Part shown: positions 8,022 through 16,703 of the stretch, one piece after another
How positions within the stretch are numbered: the first letter of the stretch is position 1
How the letters are laid out: each line of letters starts with the position of its first letter
DNA from: Candidatus Flemingiibacterium merdigallinarum
GTDB taxonomy: Bacteria > Bacillota > Clostridia > Oscillospirales > CAG-272
Length of the DNA stretch: 59,278 nucleotides
Direction of reading: 5' to 3'
Assembly: GCA_904386005.1 (NCBI GenBank)
Contig: CAJFKR010000013.1
Location: forward strand, 1-59,278
Translations under genes and position numbers: made by a program
Notes under the pieces: model-generated
The model's input: only the letters and a program-made list of their open reading frames with translations
Databases searched by the model: none
Told to the model about the DNA's origin: nothing

Positions 8022-9301
8022 GCCGCCCGCTCGCGGACACAGTACGTCCGAATAGCTTTGACGATATGGTCGGGCAGGAGAAGCTGGTCGGCAAAAACGG
8101 CATACTGCGCCGCATGGTCGAGTCGGGGCGGATTACGAACATGATATTTTTCGGTCCGCCCGGCACCGGCAAGACGACCGCGGCGAACATCGTAGCTGAA
8201 GCGTCGGGAATGACGCTGCGCCGGCTGAACGCCACGACCGCCGGACTCGACGACGTGCGTCGGGTAATAGACGAGACGTCGACGCTGCTCGGCAGCGGCG
8301 GCATACTGCTCTACCTCGACGAGATACAGTACTTCAACAAAAAGCAGCAGCAGTCGCTGCTCGAATACATCGAGGACGGCCGGATAACGCTGATAGCGTC
8401 GACGACCGAGAATCCCTATTTCAGCGTCTACAACGCGATAATCTCGCGGTCGGCGGTGTTCGAGTTCACCGCGGTGTCGCCGTCGGACATAAAGCGCGCG
8501 CTCATACGAGCCTTCGAGCGTCTGAACACCGACAATGTGACGCTTGAGCCGGACGCGCTCGAGCTTATGTCGCAGCTCGGCGCGGGCGATGTGCGCCGCG
8601 CGCTCGGGATTCTCGAAAGCGCGTACAGCCTTGCGGCATACAGCAGTTATGATATGCCTGACAGCATAGCCGAATCCGATTCCGAATTAAACAACGGCAG
8701 GAAAATCACGCGCGAGCTGGTGGACAGTCTCACGCCAAAGGTGCTCGGCAGCTTCGACCGCGCGGGCGACGTGCATTACGACCTGCTGTCCTGCCTGCAA
8801 AAATCAATACGCGGCTCCGACCCGGACGCGGCAGTGTTCTATACCGCGAAGCTGCTCGGGGGGGGCGACCTTCTGTCGGTTTGCCGCCGTTTGCAGGTCA
8901 TAGCCTATGAGGATATCGGACTCGCCTACCCGCTCGCCGGAGTCGTAGTCCGCGCCTGCGTCGAGAGCGCGCGCGAGCTGGGACTGCCCGAGGCGCGGCT
9001 GCCGCTCGCCGAAGCCGCGGTGCTGCTCGCGACCGCTCCGAAGTCGAACAGCGCGCACGACGCCATCAACGCCGCCGCGGCTGATATCGCCGCCGGTAAG
9101 GGACAGACTGTGCCGACACACCTGCGCAGTCCGAAATTTGTCGGCTACAAGTACCCTCACGACTACCCGAACCACTGGGTAAAGCAGCAGTATCTTCCCG
9201 ACGACCTCGTCGGCGCACACTACTACGAATACGGTCCGAACAAAACCGAGCAAGCGAGCAAGCAGTACTGGGAGAAGATCAAAGAGGAGCCGAAACCCTG
9301 A
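8018..9301 (+). CDS. rarA: Replication-associated recombination protein A (RarA/MgsA AAA+ ATPase)
   Basis: A 427-residue AAA+ ATPase related to clamp loaders, acting at stalled forks. Walker A GPPGTGKT (46-53), Walker B LLYLDEIQYFNKKQQ (98-110), STTENPYF sensor region, then the family C-terminal part with DVRRALGILE, DLLSCLQKSIRGSDPDAA and the closing YKYPHDYPNHWVKQQYLPD. The family usually has DEIHRFNK, so DEIQYFNK is a small change. It is coupled to mscS by a four-base overlap and is the last gene of the first plus-strand block. Confidence 0.93.
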   Translation: MSRPLADTVRPNSFDDMVGQEKLVGKNGILRRMVESGRITNMIFFGPPGTGKTTAANIVAEASGMTLRRLNATTAGLDDVRRVIDETSTLLGSGGILLYLDEIQYFNKKQQQSLLEYIEDGRITLIASTTENPYFSVYNAIISRSAVFEFTAVSPSDIKRALIRAFERLNTDNVTLEPDALELMSQLGAGDVRRALGILESAYSLAAYSSYDMPDSIAESDSELNNGRKITRELVDSLTPKVLGSFDRAGDVHYDLLSCLQKSIRGSDPDAAVFYTAKLLGGGDLLSVCRRLQVIAYEDIGLAYPLAGVVVRACVESARELGLPEARLPLAEAAVLLATAPKSNSAHDAINAAAADIAAGKGQTVPTHLRSPKFVGYKYPHDYPNHWVKQQYLPDDLVGAHYYEYGPNKTEQASKQYWEKIKEEPKP

Positions 9302-9618
9302 AAAAGAGTGGTCTCATCTTTGGCGAAGCCAAAGATGAGAGAGTGGAGAGTGGAGAGTGGTCTCCGCGGGGCGCGGAGAGCTGCGGAAGAAATTTTCCTG
9401 CGGAAAATTTCATATTATTTTATAGCTATTAGCGCGCTTGCCACTTTCCACTCAAAATAGAAAGCTGAATTTCAGTCCCGCACTCGCGTTATAATAATTG
9501 AAAAATTTCCTGCGGAAATTTTTCAACCGCAACTCCTAACTCCTCACTCCTCACTCCTCACTCCTCACTTAGCCTACCCGCATCTACGCGCACAAATATT
9601 ATCAACGAGGTGACTACA
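9302..9618. repeat. Intergenic mosaic of palindromes and CTC-rich tracts
   Basis: No gene is seen here. Reading + strand: AGAGTGGTCTC, palindrome ATCTTTGGC-GAA-GCCAAAGAT (about 9316-9337), GAGAGTGG spacer repeats, a second palindrome CTCCGCG/CGCGGAG, a hairpin GAAATTTT-CCTGCGG-AAAATTTC, then a block at 9479-9570 with hairpin GAAAAATTTC-CTGCG-GAAATTTTTC and a tract of ACTCCTC units. The last block is a dispersed repeat, also present at 22280-22365. The first part is the reverse complement of the design at 3052-3180, with different stems. Confidence 0.75.
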
Positions 9619-10614
9619 ATGAAAGCAGTACAAATCGGCGCGGCCGGACACGCCATGTATGCCTATAACGCAATCAAGTCGCGCGGAATCGAATTTTCGG
9701 CGATATCCGGCGGCTCGCACGGAAACGAAGCCGAGGGAATCGCGGGCGCGTTCGCCGGACTTAAAAAGCGCGGCTTTTCACCAAAGCTATACGACGACTG
9801 GCGTGATATGCTTGACTGCGAGCGGCCGGATATCGTCATCATCAACCCTTGGTTCTGTGACAACGCCGACTGCGCAATCTACGCGCTCGAGCATAATATC
9901 GACGTGTTCTGCGAAAAGCCGGTAGCCGATACGCTCGAGAAGCTCGGCAGGCTCGAAGCCGCTATCAAGGCGTCGGACGCGAAGTTCGCCGGAATGTTCG
10001 GCACACGCAATGAGGCTTCGTTCCGCGCGGCGAAGCGCGCTGTCGAGGACGGCAGGATCGGCGAGGTCCGGCTGATCGACTCGCGCAAGTCCTACAAGCT
10101 CGGCAGCCGCCCCGATTTCTACAAAAGCCGCGAGACCTACTGCGGAATAATTCCGTGGGTCGCGATTCACGCGATTGACTGGATGGCATGGCTGTCGGGC
10201 GAGCGTTATGTCGGAGTCGCGAGCATACACTCGAGCCGCGCGAATTTCGGCAACGGCGACATGGACATCACGTCCGCCGCGATGTTCCGCATGACAAACG
10301 ACGTCATAGCCACAGTCACCGCCGATATGCTGCGTCCGTCAGTTGCCAAGTCACACGGCGACGACCGCGTAAGACTGGTCGGCACAAAGGGCGTGCTCGA
10401 GATACGCGATAATGTCTGCGAGCTGATTTCAGACGCCGAGGGCTATGTCACACTCACCGGAGAGTCGGGCGATATCTTCGCCGAATTTCTCGACATGAGC
10501 CGCGACGAAAACGCCGCGTTGTCGGCCGACGCGATTGAAATCACCCGCTGGGCGCTGCTCGCGCGCGACTACGCGGAGAAACAGAATTTATGGAACGGAG
10601 AAACGAATGAGTGA
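9619..10614 (+). CDS. Gfo/Idh/MocA family NAD(P)-dependent oxidoreductase
   Basis: A 331-residue sugar or cyclitol dehydrogenase-like protein. The N-terminal Rossmann start VQIGAAGHAMYAY is a modified nucleotide-binding loop. The EKP motif (DVFCEKPVADT) follows at about residue 98, and the second domain has IPWVAIHAIDWMAWLSGE with the His usually placed near the active site. The substrate cannot be told. The ATG at 9619 has GAGG eight bases upstream; a GTG at 9610 is less likely. It overlaps the next gene by eight bases. Confidence 0.85.
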   Translation: MKAVQIGAAGHAMYAYNAIKSRGIEFSAISGGSHGNEAEGIAGAFAGLKKRGFSPKLYDDWRDMLDCERPDIVIINPWFCDNADCAIYALEHNIDVFCEKPVADTLEKLGRLEAAIKASDAKFAGMFGTRNEASFRAAKRAVEDGRIGEVRLIDSRKSYKLGSRPDFYKSRETYCGIIPWVAIHAIDWMAWLSGERYVGVASIHSSRANFGNGDMDITSAAMFRMTNDVIATVTADMLRPSVAKSHGDDRVRLVGTKGVLEIRDNVCELISDAEGYVTLTGESGDIFAEFLDMSRDENAALSADAIEITRWALLARDYAEKQNLWNGETNE

Positions 10615-11386
10615 ATTCAGAATACTCGCGCTCGGCGACGTTGTCGGTCCCGAGGCGGTAAAATACATCGGCGAGAAGCTGTGGGACTTCCGGCGCGCGA
10701 ACAATGTCAATATGGTAGTCTGCAACGCCGAGAACGCCTGCGTCGGCAACGGACTCGACCCGCAGAGCGCCGACAAGCTGCTGTCCGTCGGCTGCGATAT
10801 TTTGACCGGCGGCAATCATATATTCAGAAAAAAGGAGATCCGCCGCTACCTTGACGACAGCCGCAGTCTTATCCGTCCGGCTAACTACCCGTTCGGCACG
10901 CCGGGCAACGGCTACACGATCGCGCGGATCGACGGTCTGCGCATACTGTGTATAAACCTGCTCGGCACTATCTATCTCGAGCCGCTCGCCTGTCCGTTCG
11001 CCACGGTCGAACGCATACTCGAGCGCGAAGCCGGACGCTACGACCTCGCCGTCCTCGATTTTCACGCCGAGGCCACCAGCGAAAAAATCGCGCTCGGCAT
11101 CCACTTCGACGGGCGGATACACGCGATATTCGGAACGCACACGCACGTCGCGACCGCCGACACCAAGATACTGCCCAACGGCAGCGGATATGTGACCGAC
11201 CTCGGCATGAGCGGTCCGCCCGACGGCGTGCTCGGCATCCGCGCCGATATCATAATTGAGAAGCTAAGGACGAAGCTGCCGGTAAAGTTCGAGTTCGCGA
11301 CCGGCGCGACCGAGGTGAACGGTGTGATCTTCACACTCGACGCCGACACTAAGCGCGCCGTCTCGGTCGAGCGAATCAAGTTCTGA
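10607..11386 (+). CDS. YmdB/TIGR00282-type metallophosphoesterase
   Basis: A 259-residue member of the family typified by Bacillus YmdB, a 2',3'-cyclic-nucleotide phosphodiesterase involved in biofilm and RNA-related signalling. Metal-binding motifs: LALGDVVG, CNAENA, GGNHIF, DFHAEATSEK, GTHTHVATAD and the closing MSGPPDGVLG. GGNHIF stands where the family usually has GNHxWD. The start is inside the previous gene's stop region, with GGAGAAA about seven bases upstream, consistent with a two-gene operon. Confidence 0.88.
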   Translation: MSEFRILALGDVVGPEAVKYIGEKLWDFRRANNVNMVVCNAENACVGNGLDPQSADKLLSVGCDILTGGNHIFRKKEIRRYLDDSRSLIRPANYPFGTPGNGYTIARIDGLRILCINLLGTIYLEPLACPFATVERILEREAGRYDLAVLDFHAEATSEKIALGIHFDGRIHAIFGTHTHVATADTKILPNGSGYVTDLGMSGPPDGVLGIRADIIIEKLRTKLPVKFEFATGATEVNGVIFTLDADTKRAVSVERIKF

Positions 11387-11427
11387 CGGCGGGTAATTTT
11401 GCCTCCCAAAACCAGCCGCAATCCTAT

Positions 11428-11501
11428 GGAAAGGAAGCTTTCGCGCAGCGAAAGCCATGATAATCAGTCACAAAATAAATTTCAAGACACGAATCTTGTG
11501 A
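11428..11501 (+). promoter_or_regulatory. Shine-Dalgarno/hairpin module with 14-codon ORF (decayed copy)
   Basis: GGAAAGGAAG (11428-11437) runs into a perfect hairpin GCTTTCGC-GCA-GCGAAAGC (11437-11455), followed one base later by an ATG (11457). That ATG opens only 14 codons, ending at 11501. The downstream flank (TGATAATCAGTCA) does not match the other copies well. It is either a decayed copy or a short leader peptide before the carbon-nitrogen hydrolase remnant. Confidence 0.5.
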
Positions 11502-11507
11502 CCTTAT

Positions 11508-11567
11508 CACAAAACATCGACATAGTAAGGTAGACTTTGCCAACGCAAAGCAATTGTAACTAAAATG
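11508..11567 (+). promoter_or_regulatory. Shine-Dalgarno/hairpin/start module before nitrilase remnant
   Basis: The box ACATCGACATAG is followed by TAAGGTAG (11526-11533), a hairpin CTTTGC-CAAC-GCAAAG (11535-11550), then CAATTGTAACTAAA and the ATG at 11565. It shares the upstream box almost base for base with the copy at 32775-32828. The Shine-Dalgarno is weaker than in the other copies. Confidence 0.6.
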
Positions 11568-11996
11568 ACAAAATTCAAAACCGCCATCGTGCAGTATGAC
11601 ACAAAATTGCCGGATGTCGAGTATAATTCTCGTCTCGCCGAGCGGCTGATTCGCGACTCTAAGGCAAACGGCGCGGAGCTGATTCTCCACCCGAACTGCT
11701 GCGGCGAGATGCCGCCCAGACTCAATGAGCTTGCCTGTCGGGCGATGGAAAACATGGTGTATGTCGCCATGGCGAACCCTCCCGGTCCGGGCATGGGCAA
11801 TTCCTGCGCGTATGATCCAATGGTATTTCTTGACGGCAAGGTACACGACAATACTATTTTCGTCGGCGGCGAGCTTGACGAGACTATATACTATGTCGAC
11901 TTCGACCTCGACGAGCTGCGCCGCTACCGACAAAACGAGGATATCGGCAAGTACCGCCGGCCAAACGCGTACAAGCTGATTCGCGGTTTGGAATAG
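11565..11996 (+). pseudogene. Carbon-nitrogen hydrolase with deleted catalytic core
   Basis: The 143-residue product joins two normally distant parts of a nitrilase-superfamily enzyme. Residues 1-37 (FKTAIVQYDTKLPDVEYN...RLIRDSKANGAELIL) are the usual N-terminal strand and helix. From HPNCCGE on it reads as the C-terminal half (CRAMENMVYVAMANPPGPG, GNSCAYDPMVF, DETIYYVDFDLDELRRYR). About 150 residues are missing, including the catalytic Glu, Lys and Cys. Both normal segments contain a GAxx(I/V)(L/V)xP string, so the deletion probably arose at that similarity and kept the frame. It cannot be an active amidase; a structural or assembly role is possible but unsupported. Confidence 0.75.
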
Positions 11997-12110
11997 ACAA
12001 TACAGCGCCAAGACAGTGCTTCGCGGCGACCAAATGCGCGTTTTTAGTCTGCGAGCCTGACAAAAATATAACGTCTGACGCGAGCGTCGCGCAGGACGCG
12101 GTCATATGCA

Positions 12111-12144
12111 AAAAGCCCCGTCTTCATGAGAAGATAGGGCTTTT
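12111..12144. terminator. Bidirectional rho-independent terminator
   Basis: AAAAGCCC...TCTTC-ATGA-GAAGA...GGGCTTTT forms a long stem with A-rich and T-rich ends. It sits between the convergent nitrilase remnant (+) and MFS gene (-) and can serve both. Confidence 0.85.
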
Positions 12145-12199
12145 ATATATGTATTATTCCGACGCGAAATGGAAGGTTCGAAAATTATTTCTGACTCAT

Positions 12200-13450
12200 T
12201 CAGCCGCTCGCGCCCTCCCGCTTTTTGAAGTAACGTCTCATCGACACCACTACCGCGATTCCGACAAGCGGGAATATCGCCGATATGAGCATACCCGCTT
12301 TCATTCCGACCTGCTCGGGCGCGAGCGAGAGAGTGTCCGCGATTCCTACAGTCCAGTCGGCAGCCTCGACGCTGTCTACGACGACTCCGAGCAGCTGAGG
12401 CGCGACCGAAGCGCCGAAATCACCTCCGGCAGCCATCAGCGCGTACGCGGCGACTCCGAGATGCGGGAACTTCTCCTCCATGAATATGAGCGTTCCGGGC
12501 CAGAGCATCGACGTGCAGAAGCCGGTCAGAACACAGGCGCAGAGCGCGATTATCGGTATCGGCGAGAACGCGGCGGTAAGATAGCATACGACCGCGCCAA
12601 TCATTCCAAAAAGCAGCACGCGCGAGATGTTGCGACCATACTTCGCGTACAGGCTGCGGCCGAGTCCGAGAAAGACCGCGAACAGCGCCATACCGAATAT
12701 GTCGCCCCAGATTTTCGGCAGCCTGAGCGCGCTCTCGACATAGCTCGAAACCCAGTTCGTCATCGAGTTCTCAGCCGCGCTGCCGAAGAATATGCACATA
12801 AGGCAGAATATGAACCCGAGACTTTTCCGCGTGCCGGTTTTCGACGCGGTGTTCTCGTTGACCGCGAAATCGGGTATCGGCGACGTGCAAAAGAGATAGC
12901 AGGACACAAGCGGCAATACAGCCCAGAACATCGCGAGGTACATCCAGTATTCGGTTCCGACAAAGGTCAGAAACAATGTCGAGACTACGACTACGATAAG
13001 CACGCCCCACGCGTACAGCGAGTGCAGCAGGCTCATGTCTCGCTCGGGCGTATCGCTCGGCAGAGCCGCGACGGTCGGACTTAACAGCACCTCCGACAGT
13101 CCCGCCGACACCGAGAACAGCACCGTTCCAATGGCGAGTCCGAGATACGCCATGTCCGGCGCGAGCATAGGCACGAGCGCGTAGACAAACAATCCGAGCG
13201 ACGTCAGCAGCGGCATCACGCGCAGAGTGTAGCGAATGTTGAAATACTTCGAGAAAAATGAAAAGATAAGGTCGATTGCAAGCTGCGTGCAAAAATTAAT
13301 CAGCACGAGCGTGCCGAGCCGCGTATACGATATGTCGTAGCTGTCGTGAAAGGTCACGAACAGGAGCGGCGGCAGCGAGAATATCGACGACATCGCCACA
13401 TATGTATAGTAACAGCTGTGTTTTGTGCGCTTGTAGTTTGGCTGGCTCAT
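12200..13450 (-). CDS. Major facilitator superfamily transporter
   Basis: A 416-residue membrane protein with about 12 hydrophobic segments, in two halves separated by a polar loop around residues 190-210 (IPDFAVNENTASKTGTRKS). The N-half has the loop DTPERDMSLLHSLYAWG; the C-half has GLGRSLYAKYGRNISR, an MFS A-like loop, and SMLWPGTLIFMEEKFP. The pattern resembles fucose/sugar-type MFS permeases, but the substrate is not determined. The start has AGGGGG seven bases upstream. It is convergent with the preceding plus-strand genes and ends at a shared terminator. Confidence 0.85.
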   Translation of the reverse strand: MSQPNYKRTKHSCYYTYVAMSSIFSLPPLLFVTFHDSYDISYTRLGTLVLINFCTQLAIDLIFSFFSKYFNIRYTLRVMPLLTSLGLFVYALVPMLAPDMAYLGLAIGTVLFSVSAGLSEVLLSPTVAALPSDTPERDMSLLHSLYAWGVLIVVVVSTLFLTFVGTEYWMYLAMFWAVLPLVSCYLFCTSPIPDFAVNENTASKTGTRKSLGFIFCLMCIFFGSAAENSMTNWVSSYVESALRLPKIWGDIFGMALFAVFLGLGRSLYAKYGRNISRVLLFGMIGAVVCYLTAAFSPIPIIALCACVLTGFCTSMLWPGTLIFMEEKFPHLGVAAYALMAAGGDFGASVAPQLLGVVVDSVEAADWTVGIADTLSLAPEQVGMKAGMLISAIFPLVGIAVVVSMRRYFKKREGASG

Positions 13451-13489
13451 ATTGATGCCCCCTAAGTCAGATTGAAGCCGCGGGCAAGA

Positions 13490-14470
13490 TCACTTCTCGC
13501 TCGCTTTGATTTCGCGTATATCCCTGCCGTAGAAACGGAAGGCTGCGAACTCGCCGAACAGACGGCTGGTTATGCGGTCGTTGTAGCGGCTGCGGATCTC
13601 GTTTTCGTTCAGGTTTGTGTTTATTATCATGGATTTCGCTTTGTTTATGCGTGAATTTATCACATTGTAGAGACACGAAACCGTGAACTGATTCGACACC
13701 TCCGCGCCGAGGTCGTCGATTATAACTAAGTCGCAGTCGAAATAGCGCAGGGTCTTCGGCTCGCCCTCGTCCGAATAGCTCCGATAGAAGCGCTCGTATT
13801 CGAAGTCGGAGACAAGCTCCTGTATCGTCACATACACGACGTCATATCCGCGCTCAATGACCGTCTTCGCGATCGCGGTCGACATGTGCGTCTTGCCGAG
13901 ACCGGTCGTGCCGCAGAACAAAAGATTGCGTCCGGTGTCGGGAACGAAGCCCTCGGCATAATCGCGGCATAATGTATAGACCTGCTTCATATAATTGTAC
14001 TGCTCGGAATTTTGCCGGTAGTAGTCGAGCGAGAACGTATCAAAGCTCTGCGTCTCGATAAGCCTGCCGATACCCGACGACTCATATCCGGCTTTAATCA
14101 GCCGCTCGCGCATACAGTGACACATCTTCGTTCCGATAAAGCCGGTGTCCATGCAGTCGCGGCATTCGTACTTCACGCTCGAGTAGTCGGCCGGATAACC
14201 GCGCGACATGAGCAGCTCGGCGCGGGTTTTGCGCAGCTCCAGATTCTGCGCGCGCAGAGACGCGATCCGCTCGTCGAGATTTTCGCGACCTTTCATCGCC
14301 TCGCCGAATATGCGCATACCCGTGTCGGCGAGGATGCGGTCGATCTCGGCTATATCCGGAAAACGTGCGTGCAGCTCGTCGGCGCGGCGTTCGGCGTCCT
14401 CACGCGCGCGCAGGTTCTTGTTCTGGTACTCGTCGCGTATTCTTTTGTAATTTTCACGGTTATAGCCCAT
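13490..14470 (-). CDS. DnaC/DnaI-type helicase loader ATPase
   Basis: A 326-residue AAA+ ATPase expected to load the replicative helicase. An N-terminal coiled-coil region leads into a cysteine motif, YECRDCMDTGFIGTKMCHC (CxxC...CxC), which in loaders of this type may bind zinc. Walker A is FCGTTGLGKTH, Walker B is CDLVIIDDLGAE, followed by the conserved STNL-like IINTNLNENEIRSRYNDRI and the arginine-finger region ITSRLFGEF. It lies 98 bases downstream of dnaD with a hairpin module in its ribosome-binding region, so it is probably in the rex-dnaD-dnaC operon. Confidence 0.9.
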   Translation of the reverse strand: MGYNRENYKRIRDEYQNKNLRAREDAERRADELHARFPDIAEIDRILADTGMRIFGEAMKGRENLDERIASLRAQNLELRKTRAELLMSRGYPADYSSVKYECRDCMDTGFIGTKMCHCMRERLIKAGYESSGIGRLIETQSFDTFSLDYYRQNSEQYNYMKQVYTLCRDYAEGFVPDTGRNLLFCGTTGLGKTHMSTAIAKTVIERGYDVVYVTIQELVSDFEYERFYRSYSDEGEPKTLRYFDCDLVIIDDLGAEVSNQFTVSCLYNVINSRINKAKSMIINTNLNENEIRSRYNDRITSRLFGEFAAFRFYGRDIREIKASEK

Positions 14471-14520
14471 TAAAAAAGACCTTGACTTTGCAATAGCAAA
14501 GTATCCTTTCCTTGTCGGTG
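14468..14520 (-). promoter_or_regulatory. Shine-Dalgarno/hairpin/start module before dnaC-type gene
   Basis: On the minus strand: ACACCGACAA box, GGAAAGGA (14511-14504), hairpin ACTTTGC-TATT-GCAAAGT (14502-14485), then CAAGGTCTTTTTTA and the ATG (14470). Linear distance from Shine-Dalgarno to ATG is about 33 bases, about 15 if folded. The copy has the same order of parts as the recG copy but an unrelated stem sequence. Confidence 0.75.
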
Positions 14521-14540
14521 TTTTGCGACTTTACAAAACT

Positions 14541-14567
14541 CGTGAGCTTGAAAATCCAGCTTCAAGC
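14541..14567. other. Short inverted repeat at dnaD 3' end
   Basis: GAGCTTGAA and TTCAAGCTC flank a short centre immediately after the dnaD stop codon. No T-tract follows on the minus strand, so it is not a convincing terminator. Confidence 0.4.
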
Positions 14568-14568
14568 T

Positions 14569-15636
14569 CTACTTCCCGTCCTTGTCCGGCTGCGCTGCCG
14601 CCTTAAAGCTGCGGCGGAGCGCGGCTTCGAAAAATTCGTCGGTCTTGAAGCCCGATTCAGTGCCGTTGACATTTGACGTCCCCTGCGCGGCTTCGGCCTT
14701 GCTCTTTTTGTAGGCTTCGAGCGAAGCCTCTACCGCCTCAAGCGTGTTCAGCCCCGACTTGTGCCAGTTCTCGAGCACACGGTTCATATACGCGACCGAC
14801 GGTTCGTTTATCTTGTCGACCGTAATCTCATACGCGCGGTTGATGACGTCAAACTCGAAGCCCCACTCGTCGAGCCAGCAGGCAAACGCCTTTTTCTCGC
14901 GCGAGGTCAGCTCGCGCGACGAAGCTCCGATTAGCCTGCGTATCCTTGTGATATTCTCGACCGAGTCCTCCTTGCGCTTTATGTAGGCGTTCAGCGCGTC
15001 CAGCGTGTCCACGCCCTCGTCGAACAGCGAGAGCGCGGTGCGCTCGATATAGCGCAGCGACTTCTTGCCGTTCTGCTTGAGATAGGCGATGAGCGTCGCG
15101 ATGTAGTCGCCGCCGAGTCCGAGGTAATCGTACAAGGTGACTATGACCGAGACGTCGGCGGACGTGAATATCCTGCCGGTAAGCTGCTGACACATATCGA
15201 TAACGTCTCCGAGGTCGGGCGAATTCGCGATTATGTCGGCGCACTGCGTCTCCGAGTAGCTCGGCAGGGTCGACGGCATAAGCAGCGGCTTTGTGCGCCC
15301 GGATTCACCGCTCTTTGCACTGTCAGTTCCCGCTGCAGCCGCACTCTCTAACGGCTTTTCGGCGTTTGCATTGGACTCCGCCGCGTCAATTATTTTTAAC
15401 ACGCCCGCGTCGCGCCAGAAGCCGAGCGCGCGGTCGAGCGTCGACTGCGTGATGTCGAGCCGTGCGCGCAGCTCGGCGCAGATAGCGTCGTAGTCGTCGT
15501 GCAGACGCTCGAGCGACGACGCGAGCAAGAGCACGCGCAGCGCGGTCTCGTTCGCTTCGACACACGCGGACGCGACCTTGTCGCGCGGCAGCGAAATCAC
15601 GCCCTCGCCATAATCAAAGCGTATGCGTTTTTTCAT
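14569..15636 (-). CDS. DnaD domain replication protein
   Basis: A 355-residue primosome-type protein. The N-terminal third resembles a winged helix (LRARLDITQSTLDRALGFWRDAG), followed by a Ser/Ala-rich linker (about residues 85-120). Two DnaB_2/DnaD C-terminal-type helical repeats follow (about 125-210 and 235-300). The second ends in PSVAYMNRVLENWHKSGLNT, which matches the YxxxI/VxxxW signature of the family. DnaD helps remodel the origin and recruits the helicase loader, which fits its place between rex and the DnaC-type gene. Its start overlaps the rex stop by four bases. Confidence 0.88.
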   Translation of the reverse strand: MKKRIRFDYGEGVISLPRDKVASACVEANETALRVLLLASSLERLHDDYDAICAELRARLDITQSTLDRALGFWRDAGVLKIIDAAESNANAEKPLESAAAAGTDSAKSGESGRTKPLLMPSTLPSYSETQCADIIANSPDLGDVIDMCQQLTGRIFTSADVSVIVTLYDYLGLGGDYIATLIAYLKQNGKKSLRYIERTALSLFDEGVDTLDALNAYIKRKEDSVENITRIRRLIGASSRELTSREKKAFACWLDEWGFEFDVINRAYEITVDKINEPSVAYMNRVLENWHKSGLNTLEAVEASLEAYKKSKAEAAQGTSNVNGTESGFKTDEFFEAALRRSFKAAAQPDKDGK

Positions 15637-16319
15637 TCGAGGTCGTCCTGATTATGCTTTGTAAGCTCATAGCAGAGGGTCATCAGCGAATCGCCCATGT
15701 GGACGTTCTGCACGACGACGTCGCTGCCCTCAAGCTCGATTTCCGTACTTGCGAAATTCCACAGCCCTTTTATCCCGAGCGACGCCAGATGCTCCGCCGT
15801 CTCGCGGACAACCTCCTTCGGCAGGGTCAGCACCGCGATGTCGACCTTGTTCGACGCGACGTAGTCGTCGAGCTTGTCCATGTGCAAAACGGTGTAGCCG
15901 GAGATCACACTGCCGACAATGTCTTTGTTCACGTCGAACAGCGCGGTCAGCGTGACGCCTCGCTTTTCGAAGATCGGGCTGGACGCGAGCGCGGAACCGA
16001 GATTGCCCGCGCCGATGATGATCGCGTTGTAGCCGCGAGTGACGCCGAGGATATCGCTGATCTTGCCGTACAGGTACTTGACGTTGTAGCCGTAGCCCTG
16101 CTGTCCGAAGCCGCCGAAGCAGTTGAGATCCTGCCGTATCTGCGACGCGGTGACGTGCATAAGCCGCGACAGCTCGCCCGAGGATATGCGGAGTATATCG
16201 TTTTTCAGAAGCTCGCGCAGATAACGGAAATAGCGCGGCAGGCGTTTTATGACGGCCGGCGATACATCATCGTGCGATTGACTCATCGTCGGGTCATGCC
16301 GGCTGCTTTCGCTTTTCAT
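15633..16319 (-). CDS. rex: Redox-sensing transcriptional repressor Rex
   Basis: A 228-residue repressor that senses the NADH/NAD+ ratio and controls fermentation genes. The N-terminal winged helix has VIKRLPRYFRYL and SGELSRLMHVTASQIRQDL; the Rossmann domain has IIGAGNLGSAL (from residue 102). The family closing WNFASTEI and HMGDSLMTLCYEL are present. Start: GGAG about ten bases upstream of the chosen ATG; an ATG 11 codons later is possible. No convincing Rex operator (TTGTTA-type palindrome) was found in the upstream repeat region. Confidence 0.93.
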   Translation of the reverse strand: MKSESSRHDPTMSQSHDDVSPAVIKRLPRYFRYLRELLKNDILRISSGELSRLMHVTASQIRQDLNCFGGFGQQGYGYNVKYLYGKISDILGVTRGYNAIIIGAGNLGSALASSPIFEKRGVTLTALFDVNKDIVGSVISGYTVLHMDKLDDYVASNKVDIAVLTLPKEVVRETAEHLASLGIKGLWNFASTEIELEGSDVVVQNVHMGDSLMTLCYELTKHNQDDLE

Positions 16320-16703
16320 TGATACAATTTCTCCATTTCAGCCCGGCGCAGCCGGGAAAGTTTAAGGTTTGTGCGGGACGAATATCAAGCGGTATACATT
16401 GATGAGCGGAGCGCGAGGGAAAAGAGTGAAGAGTGAAGAGTGGTCTGTCAATCGCTTCGCGATTGACAGAGAGTGGTCTCCGCGCGAAGCGCGGAGAGCT
16501 TTGGTCGGAAATCGCCGAAGGCGATTTCCTGAATCGCCAAAGGCGATTTCCGTGCTCACTCAATATGATTGCATAAATTTGGGACTTGCTGTCAGCTCTT
16601 TAATAATTCAAATTCGCCTTCGGCGAATTTGTTCCTCTCTCTCCTCCCGCGCCCGCGGCGCGGGAGGAGACCACTCTCCGCTCTCCACTCTCCACTCTTG
16701 GTT
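16320..16703. repeat. Intergenic mosaic of palindromes between rex and idh
   Basis: No gene is seen here. It contains GAGTGAAGAGTGAAGAGTGG tracts, palindrome TGTCAATCGC/GCGATTGACA (about 16443-16467), AGAGTGGTCTC, palindrome CTCCGCGC/GCGCGGAG (about 16477-16498), two versions of GGAAATCGCC/GGCGATTTCC (near 16509-16550), AAATTCGCC/GGCGAATTT (near 16609-16631), and CTCCTCCCGCGCC...GGCGCGGGAGGAG (near 16641-16670) followed by ACCACTCTCCGCTCTCC. The last module has the orientation seen at 3052-3180; the first two have the opposite orientation. Confidence 0.8.

Noticed and set aside
12149-13084. 311-residue plus-strand ORF opposite the MFS gene
   Set aside because: Arg/Glu/His-rich shadow of a membrane protein gene, no start site and no family.
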